Positions 1 through 55,858 of a stretch of DNA of 64,000 bases are shown here, piece after piece (the first letter of the stretch is position 1; every line of letters begins with the position of its first letter). This stretch comes from Omphiscola glabra (taxonomy: Eukaryota > Mollusca > Gastropoda > Lymnaeidae). The stretch lies in contig OZ024799.1 of assembly GCA_964017045.1 (NCBI GenBank), positions 30,639,596 through 30,703,595 of the forward strand. Reading direction: 5' to 3'. A program made the translations under genes and the position numbers. The notes beneath the pieces are model-generated. The model was not told the DNA's origin. It searched no databases and saw nothing but the letters and a program-made list of their open reading frames with translations.

Positions 1-69
1 AGGGCATGTGGCACTTATGTGTGGTGCCGAGGGCATGTGGCACTTATGTGTGGTGCCGAGGGCATGTGG
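1..69 (+). repeat. 29-bp tandem repeat at window edge
   Basis: About 2.4 copies of AGGGCATGTGGCACTTATGT plus gtggtgccg; probably continues beyond the window. Confidence 0.9.
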
Positions 70-1060
70 CACCCGTAGCAATAATTAAAACTTCGCCCCT
101 ATCAAGCATGATAAAGCTATGTTTAAATACCGTGTATTTCAATTGTACCATGCAGTAGACAAGGACAGCCCAGTAGATAGAGAAATCTGTAGTGTCATAG
201 CTTACTCCATACATTTAAACTGATTAGAAGCAAAATTTGAACATTTCTTAAAAGAACAAAACTTCTTTATTCTTTTTTGCGCCTCCCTTACCATGGCGCA
301 CACCTTACAGTGGCGCCCACCTTATAGTGGCGCCCAAGATGTATGCCGTGTCTTGATACAACATCAGTCTGCCTCTGGTGGGGAGTGATGAAATACGCAG
401 TTATCGGATCGTGGGTTGAACTAATAGCACTCACTAATATCAGTCTTCAGTATCTTCACAAATACACACACGAATTAAACAACGTGTGCTTTTTCCTATC
501 ATCAAGTCTTTGGGTGGGATTTCATTTTGCTTATTTAGCCCGATCCCCGCCTTCCGTGGCTTATTTAATTTGGCACATACCACTTCCATTAGCCTCAAAT
601 ATATGTGTAAAACAAAACAAATGGTAGTCTAAAGTTTAAACAGGAACTACTTCCAACAAATCATACTGACTTTGTTTCAAAAGTGATCATAGCATATTTT
701 AAAACAAACAAAGACAGACTCTGATAGACTGGATAAGGAGCTGTGTTTAATTATTATTTTTTTTACCACACGCCCTGTTACAGACATACGTGTTACCAAC
801 ATAATGGTACAGACATACGTATTACAGACATACGTGGCATGTCCATGTTATTTGTCTTGATTTGTTTCTCTACTAATCCCTCATATTTTTTCTTTCATTG
901 ATTAAAACAAAATTGAAATAATGAGCTCAGTGATTTCTTCGCGGGGCTGCCATTTATTTTCCAACACACCTTCCTGCCCCCCCCCCCCAAATCGTATTCA
1001 CCCTTGTCTTCACACACATAGGACATTTTAAAACAAATTTTAACACGTTAGACATAAATG
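70..1060. other. Non-coding, no gene seen
   Basis: Short direct repeats of ccttac/tatagtggcgccc (285-331) and acagacatacgt (780-838), and a poly-C run near 978. The 94-codon frame at 343-627 has no recognisable domain. Confidence 0.5.
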
Positions 1061-1066
1061 GGTTGA

Positions 1067-1335
1067 CGTTGTTTGATAAAGTTGGACTGGGGTCTTCCGT
1101 TGAATATTTTACTCATGCCCATGAAACAGTCCACCCGTTGTTTGATAAAGTTGGACTGGGGTCTTTCGTTGAACATTTTACTCATGCCCATGAAACAGTC
1201 CCACCCCATGAAACAGTCCCACCCCATGAAACAGTCCCACCCCATGAAACAGTCCCACCCCATGAAACAGTCCCAAACCATGAAACAGTCCCACACCATG
1301 AAACAGTCCCACCCAATGAAACAGTCCCACCCCAC
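1067..1335 (+). repeat. Compound tandem repeat: 70-bp x2 then 18-bp x8
   Basis: Two copies of a unit starting GTTGTTTGATAAAGTTGGAC, each ending CATGAAACAGTC, followed by eight 18-bp units ATGAAACAGTCCCACCCC. The short unit is the tail of the long unit, so it expanded from it. Frames here on both strands are artefacts. Confidence 0.93.
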
Positions 1336-3269
1336 GTTCCCCAATTCGCGGTGTGCAGTGGCAGGGGAATCTAGTGTGCTCTTGTTTGGTTTAAGTTTGT
1401 GTCTTGTAAGGTTTTCTGCGTACATCTAATCGTGTTGTTGTTTCAACTCTTCTGATCATTCCATCCTCTTATTGTCGGAGGATTCCCGCCCAAATATGTC
1501 TTTCCCCACACCAATTGAGAACCACCGCTCTACATGCCTAAACCGACAGGTTCGATGGTGGCTGTAGTGGGCCCCCTCCCCCACTCCCCCGATCTACTGT
1601 GGGGAGAACATAATTAACTTCATTGTTACTTAAAATTGTGCTGACAGGCAACGCTCACAGTGATCATTGTGTTGCTTTACTGCAGGATACGACCGACTCA
1701 GTCATGACCAAACAAATCCAGTTGGTGCATTATAAGTATGTCATTTAGTAACAGCTTTACTTATTGGGTCTTTGCCTATAAAGAGCCTTGAATCAGAGCC
1801 GAATTAAGACCCCCCCCCCCCCCCCGGGTCGGAAAACTACGCCTCGTGGGTCGGATCCGGTCCTTGGGGAGATTATTAAGTTAAATTAATCATTTCATTT
1901 TTTAAATTTAAAAAATACTCAAAAGTAAAAACATTGCAAGAAAAACAACGAAAATTATATATAAAACTATATTAAGCCATTATGAAGAAAACTTTCATAA
2001 ACCATCATATATATTAAACTTTAATAAGCCATCATATATATAAAACTATAATCAGTCATCATGTATAAAACTATAATAAGTGATTATATACAAAACTATA
2101 ATACGCCATTATATTATATATAAAAACTATAATACTAAATACGCCCACTCGTAATGAATATCAGTGTTGCTTCAGTGTCCATGGGGCGGTAAAGAACGAA
2201 GTTCGTTGCGCGCAAATGATCATTAGCCCGCGTTAAGAACAGACAGGGACAAAAATCCAACATCTGATGACAGTGGCGGGGTCGGAACAACTGACCATGG
2301 GGGTTGAAAAGGGGGGGGGGGAGAGAAATCACTGACAGATATTACTGTGAACCACGGTCTCTTAAACTTAAGTTACAAACCTCTTACGTAGTTTTTTAAA
2401 AAATAACCTAGTGACTTTGTACCGTTGTCACCCCATAGCTTGCACCGGTGTCACCCCATATTGTATGCGTTACTGTCTTGAGATACCAGAGACCTGAAGT
2501 TCCAACTTAACGGGGGGTAAAAGAAATGGGTTGAAAGTGGGAAAAGAGAGCTACAAAGTGAATTTGGACTTTTTGAAAGTATCTAAATGTCTAAACCCAA
2601 AATGGTGTCTGCAACTACGAGTGTGTTGCCCAAAATAGTTACTGAGTACTAAATGTTTCTTGCGTCTCTTTGTTAAGCCTTTATTTTTATGTTAAAAGAA
2701 AATACCCGTGCTGTCGTAAGTTCAAGTTGGTCTAGGATACTCGTGGTCGGAACTTGGAACGGATTGATCATAAAATACCAAGTTTGACCAAGACCAAGTC
2801 CAATATCTTGAGTTACTAGAGACGCGATGCTCGCCGCCAGTGTCTGAGAACAGACCCGTAATGAGGGTTTGTTGGAGAGCATCTCAAGGCGCCAGCATGT
2901 AACCGAGGTTAGGCTGATCGACTAGACCAGAGGTCACTAGGCTGTGGTCCCCTTCGTCAAATTCACTTCTTAATTGAAGGGGGTCTTTTTATTGACACTC
3001 GTTTTGAGGACCACTGGATTAGATACTTCGAAAGATGACTCACAAGAGTATTACTAGCATGAATCTATGTAGGCGAGCAACCCCCATATCCAATCTTTGT
3101 ATTGGTGTGTGTGGGGTGGCGGGCTGTTGGTAAAGGGTATCCGTACGAATGATTGACTCACCAATACTATTAGACCAGCACTCTTCACCAAATAGACTTA
3201 AAATATGTATAATTTTTATGATCTTAATATGATGAGAATGCACATGGATGATGATAAATGAAGTCACAC
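1336..3269. other. Non-coding; AT-rich repeat and homopolymers
   Basis: Contains a C17 run (1810-1826), an AT-rich roughly 30-bp tandem repeat (1960-2140, units of aaaactataata plus gccat), and a G-run near 2310. No gene seen. Confidence 0.55.
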
Positions 3270-4941
3270 GTTTTCACCCATATTTCTATTAAGTCGTTGG
3301 ATCAATTGCTTTCAACGATGACCCATATAGTCAAAGAGAGCTTGTCTTCTGTCATTGTACCCCCTCTTTGTAAGACAGCTGTCATCAAACCATTACTTAA
3401 GAAGTCTAGTCTTGATCAAAATAATATAAATAACTATAAATCAGAATCTAATTTATCAATTTTATCTAAAGTCATTGAAAAACTAGCTTTGATCAACTTT
3501 AAGTCAGCTTTTTTCTTATTCAGTCGGCCTTTATACCTTTTCACAGCACAGAGACAGCTCTCTTGAGAGTCAGCAATGACCTATTGATTGCATTGGACAG
3601 CGGTGATATCTATCCATCATGATCCACTTAGATCTCAGTGCGGCCTTTAATACCGTTGACCATCAAACCCTTTGCAAAACCCTTGAAAATTACTTTGGAA
3701 TTTCTGGTTCAGTTTTGGCTTTGTTTCGGTCCTACCTCTCCATTAGAACGCAGGCGGTCGCTGTTGATGGCTGTCTCCCCGGTAGTGCTGACTTGGTATA
3801 CGTTTTGCGTCCAGTCCTATTCACAATGTATACCAGGCCATTTCTCCTCCTGCTCTGGAGGCATGCTGTTGAGAGCCAGTCATTCGCAGATGACAAGCAT
3901 ACCCATCCTTCTCTGGTCAATTGTGCGATCCACACCTTGCAGACAGTGCATTGGTGATGTCAAGTCATGGATGACTCTCAGCAAGTTGAAGCTGAACGAT
4001 GATATAACGAAAGAACTCCTCATTCACAATCATGAATCATCCTCTAACTCATCTCTCCCCATCTCGTTTCATTTAGGTCGCTCCGATATATAGTTCATAT
4101 CCTCTGCTAGGAATCTTGGTTACATTTGACAACATATCTCAATCATCTTTCTCACATCTGTCGCTCTACGTACACCGCTATCCGTCAGATCAGCTCCATC
4201 CGCCACTACCTCACAGTCAGCGCAACAAAAACCCTAGTCTGTGCTCTTGTTCTCTCTCGTCTTGACTATTTTAAATCTCTTCTGTCAGGTTCACCAAAAC
4301 ATTCCATAGAAAAGCGCAGAAAGTTCAAAACTCGGCTGCTAGGTTAGTTCTAACGGCAAAGAAACCTGATCACGTCACTCCACTACTTCACTCAGTTCAT
4401 TGGCCCCCATACAGGCATGCATTGATTACAAGCTGTCTGTTCTCTGTCACAACTTTTTCTCTGGTTCCTGCCCTCAATATCTTTCTGAACTTCTTACTGT
4501 CTTTTCACCCCGTCGAAAGCTTCGTTCCTCGCAGACACGCGTAGTCTTTCTGTTCCCAGAACACGCACTAAAACATGGTGATCGATCGTTCTCTTTCTGT
4601 GCCCCAAAACAATGGAATTCTCTCCAATGCACATCCGCAATATAACGACCAATACAGCCTTCAAAACTGCCCTCAAGACCCATCTCTTTAGACTGTACTA
4701 TACCGACTCATTCTTACACCCTCTGACTGATAAACAACGCTCGATTCTGCTGGGTGCTGTCCATGGCTAGACAGGGGTAGATAGTACTCGGGTGGGCGAG
4801 GTCAAGCTTTTCACCAATTACCAAGTGTTGTTTTTATATGTATACGTTTCTGTATTTGCTAATTTTTATGTGAAGCGCAGTGAGCCTATCCCTAGGCTGG
4901 GGTACTGCGCTATATAAAACCACCTAATAATAATAATAATA
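3270..4941 (+). mobile_element. CR1/L2-like non-LTR retrotransposon, 5'-truncated and decayed
   Basis: Reverse-transcriptase pieces appear in successive frames: KTAVIKPLLKKSSLDQNN and LSILSKVIEKL, then MIHLDLSAAFNTVDHQTL, SFADD (the catalytic Y/F-x-D-D box), LVLSRLDYFKSLLSG and RSFSFCAPKQWNSL. The frames are broken by stops and indels, so no active protein. The 3' end has GGGGTACTGCGCTATATAAA and a (TAA)n tail, usual for this group. Confidence 0.85.
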
Positions 4942-5299
4942 AAGTTTGTTATCTTCGGTGTAACGTAAGATCTTTCTTCCCCCCCCCCCCTTTTTTTTTT
5001 TCCAAATTTTAAAAAAATATTATTTTTACACCGTCTTTAAATAAAATAATAATATAAGCGCTACCAACAAGAGAAACATTTTGCTACAGTTCTGAATCTT
5101 CTCCGTTCCTGTTCCCTCCCCTTCTTTTATTTATATCCACATTTGGCATGTTTCATTTTTTTTTTTTTTTTTTTTAGAGTTATCTGCTGTCGACCAGTTG
5201 TCTGTATTTCATGACATAACAGTTTGCTACATTGCATCCTTTCAAAAATCTTACATCCTCTTTGTATCTTATCTCCTCCCCCCCCCCCACTCCCCCATC

Positions 5300-5765
5300 C
5301 CCTTTTAAAAAGGAACTCGGCGCAAGTGGACAGGTGCCCGCGCCCTAAAGCTGTCCACTAGCCAGAAAAACATCATTTGTGGCCAGCATGTCTTGTGATG
5401 CCTATGATTAAATATTAGCCGCACCGGCCGCCTAATGACTCTGATCGTCCTGACCTTGACCTCCCTCCGGGCCCTTTCATTTCCGCCTGTTCTGGACGTT
5501 GTCTGTCTCTCCACCCCCCACCCCCCACATTTCCCCACCGCCTGCCGTGGGTCATCGTTGAACAGGACACGCGAGCCGCCGTTTATGAGCATGTCGGAGA
5601 TTAATAATCAATGCACGCCCCGACCAGGCAGCTATCTAAGGCCAAAGACAACCCCGCAGTGCTTGCGTGCTTCTTGGTAAACGTTGTTGGAATCATCAAG
5701 ACAGCTGAGTCGGGGGAAAATAGCTCTTGTCTCGCCCCGGATGTACGTAGTCCCGTTAATCCAGA
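5300..5765. other. GC-richer unique block
   Basis: About 460 bases of mixed, non-repetitive composition in an AT-rich and repeat-rich setting, with homeodomain-like strings (GATTAATAATCAATGCA) and GCCGCACCGGCCGCC. The 81- and 95-codon frames lack domains. Possible regulatory element; inference only. Confidence 0.3.
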
Positions 5766-5767
5766 GA

Positions 5768-5878
5768 ATGTTGTAGTGAAATGAAAATTTCACAGAGAAT
5801 GTTAGCCATAGTGATATGTAATGCAAATTTCACAGAGAATCTTAGTTATAGTGAAATGCAAATTTCACAGTGAAGTTC
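5768..5878 (+). repeat. About 40-bp tandem repeat, 3 copies
   Basis: Units share CACAGAGAATGTTAG, tagtgaaatg and caaatttca. Confidence 0.8.
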
Positions 5879-6287
5879 ATATTAAAATGCAAGGTGAAAT
5901 GACCTTATGGTTTATAAGTCAATACGAAAAAGTTATGCTGTTGTGAAAAGCATTGTAACAATATAATGTTTCAGCGGGGGGGGGGGGGGGGTTGTGAGGA
6001 AGCGACGATTACATTCACAGTCTCAACTCAGGGTGTGTCAGCAGAACATGTTTTTGTGATAAGTGTGTGTGTGGGGGGGGGGGGGGCAACTGATTCAACT
6101 GGGTACGGCCTTCCTTATTATATAAGTTTAAAAAAAAAAAATTAAAAATGATCATTTAAACAAAATAAACAACTGAAGTGGATGGTTTATATGCATATAT
6201 ATTTCTTTTGAGGGAATACTGTGAGATAGAATGCATGGGAAATATATGCAGTATTAAAAAAATAATAAATTTTTACATTGGCAACCC

Positions 6288-6445
6288 CACAGAGACCCCT
6301 CCGCGATCCCCAGAGAGAATCCTCCGCGATCTCCACAGAGAACCCTCCGCGATCCCCACAGAGAACCCTCCGCGATCCCCACAGAGAACCCTCTGCGATC
6401 CCCACAGAGAACCCTCCCTGTTCCCCACAGATAACCCTCCGTGAT
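6288..6445 (+). repeat. 23-bp minisatellite, 7 copies
   Basis: Units of CACAGAGAACCCTCCGCGAT plus ccc, slightly diverged at the ends. Frames on both strands (RRVLCGDRGGFSV and similar) are repeat artefacts. Confidence 0.93.
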
Positions 6446-7960
6446 CCCATTCAGGGAATGCAATGTGCAGTGTAGGTTTCTAAAAGAAATCCAACCAAAA
6501 TAATGCATGAGCTGCAAAGCTCATTATGTAAACACCGATGTATCGGGTATGCTTGTCCGGAATTGTTGAACATTTGCCTAATTTCAACCCTGCCTAACAA
6601 CGTAGCGAGCCGAAATATTGTGTACCAATATATAGTATGTGCACTGTGGTACGCCACAACAATCCTCAACACGACCTTTCCCACGAGGAAGGTTGTCGTT
6701 GAATAAGGTAAACAAGTGAACAGTGCAGGTTGTGGAAGACCAGACCTGCGTGAAGACGCGCCATTTGTATTTCATAACTGCCGTCTGCTGTAGTACTAGT
6801 ACAACGTACAACGACCACTTACTTGCAACTGTCTTTTCAGATCGACCATTTCTAAATATTTTCTGTGACTTCTGTATTTACCTGGCTTTACCTTTCTGTG
6901 TTTACCTGGTTTTACCTTTCTGTATTTACCTTGCTTTATACTTTACGCCATCATTTTTGTCATATAATTATATTTATTAAAATCTTAATTGCGTGCAGTC
7001 GTTTGGTGCAGAAGACTTAACAGATTGCATTGTCCCCGGAGGTCCTCTTACTCCCAAATCTTAACACTGAGTATCTGGACAAAATAAAAAGATATCAAAT
7101 TTTATTACCATCATTTTTCCCCCCTCAATTTTAACTTGCTACGATTTGCGTAACTTTTCGTTTTTGTCACTTTTCGCTTAAGTATTTGGAACTTTTAGGG
7201 TAAGCACTCAACGGTCAAAGGTATTTGCGAGGAAACTAGTTGGTACCCTTTTTAACGTAATTTATTGGTGCTATGTAGCCACCACTTCGTACGCGGTTAC
7301 GTCAAATTCTTATTCACATCACGGAAATAGTGCAACAATAGGCCTACATGAAGATAAGTATTCATGTCGGAAAAGTATAGAATCGAGTGTAACACATACG
7401 CTATCGTGAAAACGAGTTTTCCCCAAAAAGCTCGTGTATATAGTCAACCAATCCAATTGTGCCGTTAACTAACATTGCATAGACCGGATTGGCTGACTTG
7501 TTTTTAAAAAGTGTTAACTTATTATATTTTGCCCCACTTAACTCGCTAAAAATAGTTCTACTTTTAACAGTTTTCAATTCATAGTCTCAGCCCTCCCCAT
7601 TTACCATCTGTGCTCTCGGTTGCGAATAAACCAATCCGGACTTCCATACTGGGTGTATATGTAAATCACTGAAGTCCCAGTTGAAAATAGTTCCTGCTTG
7701 TACACACGGGAAGAATGAACGCGTCAGTAGAGTGATCTGAGTTAGACTTTCTGTACATGGCGATTGATCAAAGTACTATTCACAGGGCGTGAATGGACGT
7801 CTTGCGGACAACGACTGGCATCGTATTTTGGCTACTGGACAATTATATATTCATGATTTGAAAAAGCTTTTTTTGAAATTCAGTGAGGTAATGGAAACCA
7901 TAACTTGGTTGTAGTTCACTTCGGGGGGTCTTTCAAACCGTTAGGGCACCCCCCCCCCCC
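6446..7960. other. Non-coding, no gene seen
   Basis: A short 24-bp repeat (6865-6945, tttacctggctttacctttc) and otherwise unique sequence. A 22-codon frame starting MDVLRTTTGIVFWLLDNY near 7794 ends in a stop with no suitable donor. Confidence 0.5.
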
Positions 7961-7964
7961 CCAA

Positions 7965-8172
7965 ACCGATACAGTGTTGTGTACACCCCTCCCAACCCAC
8001 ACCGATACAGTGTTGTGTACACCCCCTCCCAACCCACACCGATACAGTGTTGTGTACACCCCCTCCCAACCCACACCGATACAGTGTTGTGTACACCCCC
8101 CACACCGATACAGTGTTGTGTAAACCCCCCCCCCACACCGATACAGTGTTGTGTACACCCCCTCCCAACCCA
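7965..8172 (+). repeat. 37-bp minisatellite, about 5-6 copies
   Basis: Units of CACACCGATACAGTGTTGTG then tacaccccctcccaacc, with length variants in the C-tract. Confidence 0.95.
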
Positions 8173-8426
8173 TTTTCTTGTTCCATTTAATAGTAGCTTT
8201 CCATTTATGCGCCCTGTTTAGCAGTGACGTCACGTTTTTCATTATAGTGTGTTGCTGACAGAGATACATTTGACTTAAGACCCCAGGCGATACAATATCA
8301 CGTGCCCTAACTTCATAAGCCCAATTATTCTACATTAAGGTCAGTGTGTATAAATATTTGACCGTAGCAAACTCACCCGTTGAGGGATTATGTCCTTGGC
8401 GTATCGTTAGAACTGAATGGGATAAG

Positions 8427-8593
8427 GCGTCAGCGGGCCGTCGAGCTTAAAGCTCTTTTAATGACTTCCCCAATGCACAAACACCCCCCCCCCCTTATTT
8501 TTATTTTAAGCCTGCTAACTATCGGGCCGCGAAGTGGCACGTTGGAGATCTCCTCCTGCTAGGACAGCCCCACCCGTAACTTCACTCGACTAA
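8427..8593 (+). repeat. GC-rich dispersed repeat, copy 1
   Basis: Matches 48493-48665 in order: GTCAGCGGGCCGTCGAG, GACTTCCCCA, GGGCCGCGAAGTGGCA, ACAGCCCCACCC, CACTCGACTAACT. Same orientation. Interrupted by a poly-C run. Confidence 0.6.
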
Positions 8594-9677
8594 CTTTCTT
8601 TACGGGGACCATCTCAATCTAAGAGTATCCGGTCGGTAGGTGATGTTGCTCTCACAACATGACCAGTTGACTTTCCCAGGGGTCGTGATAGTATATTTAC
8701 GCCCCCCCCTGCCAACCCCAGGTTAAGGATTGGGCGCCCTCTAATAGGGTTTTCTACAGTTGGCTTCTACTTCGCAAATAGTTCACGTAGTAGCTGGGAC
8801 AAAACGGTTACTTAGGAAAAGCCTCTTCAGTGACTGTGTATATAGAATCCTTGGCATTAGGTTGCCGGTACCCACTTCATATCCATGAGCGGCAACATAG
8901 TAATCATGATCCCTACCCTGTTTCTACCGTTATTTCAACTGCAGATATGTCCACAGTTGTAGTAGTGTTTGTCCACAACTGTAGTAGCGCTGTAGATGCT
9001 AGCATGCCATTTGTCTGCCCACGCAGGGGCGCGCAATGGTGGTTGTTATGTTCCTCGGTTAGCGCTAGGGGGTTGGTTGCAGCGCCTCCTTTGTCAGTAT
9101 GACACTACAGACATGTCGACCAGAGCCCCGGGGGTGAATCGTTAGTACTTAACTGAATCTTTAGATCAATTGCCCTACACATGCTTGAACGTAGCGTTAA
9201 CGGCATCCTGAAAACTAACAGCTTGTTATCGCTAAATTATAATATCAATAAGCTGATAACGATACGTTATCGCTTAGTCCAAGTATTTACAAAAAAAATA
9301 TTGGCAGCTTGTACACGCTATTTCATCGTAAAATGGGGGTACTTTTACGATAGATTCATAAGAGTGCTGCTACTACACATCACAACGTTTTTATTCTGAA
9401 TGCAGACATATGTTTATTTTTAGTTAGAAACTAAATGCATGCATAAAGTAGCTGTGAAATTTAAAGGGATTTGGTCAGTTGTCAGAGCCGAAAATGCTGT
9501 ATCGCTCTATAAAAGAAATGCCATGCGAAGTAGCAAGGCTACGTGCAGACAGCTGCTCGTCTAATGACCTTTTACCCTCAAAGACTTAGAAGTGCCACAG
9601 TCTTTCCAAAGAAGAGAATAAATGCACACTACATTGCATGAAGTAATGAAGACAAGAGAAATACAGTCAAAATAAAT
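8594..9677. other. Non-coding, no gene seen
   Basis: Mostly unique sequence. The 90-codon frame at 8830-9102 has no domain and no splice context that links it to the phosphatase gene. Confidence 0.5.
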
Positions 9678-9685
9678 TAAGGAAC

Positions 9686-10045
9686 CAGAGGCGTAGCTAA
9701 AGGGGGTGCAGAGGTGGAAAGATTTCCCCGGGCTCTAGACTAGTGTGGACCAAATTGGGCTTTGAGTTATTTTAGTGATGATAATAATGGGTTTCGGAGT
9801 TGAAGGAGTGAGGGGAGTCAAAAAATTAACTTTGTCGCCAGTGGTGTAGGAAAGGAGGGGTGTTGGGGGGTCTGCCCCGGGCGTCACTTTTCTCCTTACA
9901 TTGAGGGGTGGCATTTGCGGCCAACTGCAGTTTTTTTTTCGTGAAACGGGGGCGTCAATACGCTTTGCCACCCCGGTCGGCACTAACCCTAGCTACGCCA
10001 CTTCCACTGTGCCCTCTTGCTCCAAAGTCGTTAGCTATGCCTCTG
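9686..10045. mobile_element. hAT-like MITE with a second element nested inside
   Basis: Ends CAGAGGCGTAGCTAA and GTTAGCTATGCCTCTG are inverted repeats, flanked by TAAGGAAC (9678-9685) and CAAGGAAC (10046-10053), an 8-bp target duplication with one mismatch. Inside, 9839-10003 has its own inverted ends (CAGTGGTGTAG and CTACGCCACTT). 360 bp, no transposase. Confidence 0.65.
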
Positions 10046-10053
10046 CAAGGAAC

Positions 10054-11279
10054 ATGTGACATTACAAGTCCGTATGAGTATGTCAGTATGTCCATTCTTG
10101 TCTAACAATGTTTATGTAATTCACTATAATAAAGTAGACATTTCTATGGCACTAAGAACGAACAAACTGCAGTGCAGAACCAACGTGCTGCACTACAGGC
10201 ACCTCCTAACACCTCCCTCCCCCCCCCCCCCCCCCCAAACAGGGCAGCTTTGCAACAGCGACTCATCTGTTACTAACGCCATTGCTTTCTTAGCCCGTCA
10301 GATATTGGGCGATAAACGAAATGTGCTTCCTTTGGGTCACCATTATTCTGTCCCATTTTCAACGCCATTCCATTAGTTTCCACACTAAACAAAGAGATCT
10401 CCGTTTTTAAGGGGAGAGAGACTGGTCAAGGATTATCGACCCTGGTCTTTTCTTCTTCCCCGGCTCTCCTCTCAGCACAAGCTGCATTCCTTTTCTTTGT
10501 TTTCTGGTTTTTCTTTGATATCCCTGACTAGTTCCTTCTCTGTTTCTAGTGTCTTTCTGGCATTTGTTTAACTATCGTTGGCTCAATGAATAATAGTAAT
10601 AACGACGCTAGCTAAAATGATGAAAATATTAGATTTTTACATTCATTTTCAAAACAAGGTTGTTTTTTGGTGTTCTTTTAAATTATAAAAAAATATATAA
10701 TTTTAAAAAAGGAATTTAAAAAAAAGTGTCACAAGTGGTTCATCTGATTGTTTTGTAAAAGAGACCAACCAACCAAGAGTCCAAATATCAAGATTAAATA
10801 GAAGCCACAATTTTAGAGAATTACCAAAATTTATTACTGTTCAATATGAACATTATATTGAAACTTAAGGGTTCTACACCTTTAGAAAAAATGTGTGTAA
10901 GTGACGTGTGATTGTGAAAATGCAGCAAATTTAATTTTGTGAAGGCACTATGTTCTCTTTTTTTTCCCCCCCAAACTGATATTAAAATAATCCCCAAAAG
11001 ATAAAGAAAGTTTTTTCAAAACTTGCTTTTTATACTAAAGTGTCCTAGAAGTGATGAAGCTTGCTAACCACTTGGTAACAACCATTGTTTCAGCTCTATT
11101 TCTATCATTTATATACACCACGAGACTGCACCCCCACCACAGATATGGCCAACCCATATTTTCTCTCCTTTCTTCCTTCTCAGGTTTGAGCAAATAATTT
11201 TATTTCTACAGGGTTGATATATTTTAGTACATTTACTTCTTGTAATAACATTTCAAAATAATATTTCCTTCATAAACAG
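10054..11279. other. Non-coding, 5' flank or intron of the phosphatase gene
   Basis: A poly-C run (10210-10236) then AT-rich sequence. No signal-peptide exon identified. Confidence 0.5.

Positions 11280-55858
<44,579 letters not shown>

Noticed and set aside
343..627. 94-codon frame near the window start
   Set aside because: No domain, no splice or promoter context; likely chance.
2925..3022. Possible 90-bp inverted-repeat element (CCAGAGGTCAC ... GAGGACCACTGG)
   Set aside because: The inverted match is short and imperfect, with no target duplication; left out as a feature.
6178..6450. Repeat-derived frames (NPPRSPQRTL and similar) and a possible signal-peptide start MDGLYAYIFLL
   Set aside because: Frames come from the 23-bp minisatellite. 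The start joins the Ig exon in phase but is too short and charged for a convincing signal peptide.
7794..7862. Short frame MDVLRTTTGIVFWLLDNY as a signal peptide
   Set aside because: Ends in a stop after 22 codons and no donor gives the phase 1 junction needed for the Ig exon.
8830..9102. 90-codon frame
   Set aside because: Nothing recognisable; composition no different from flanks.
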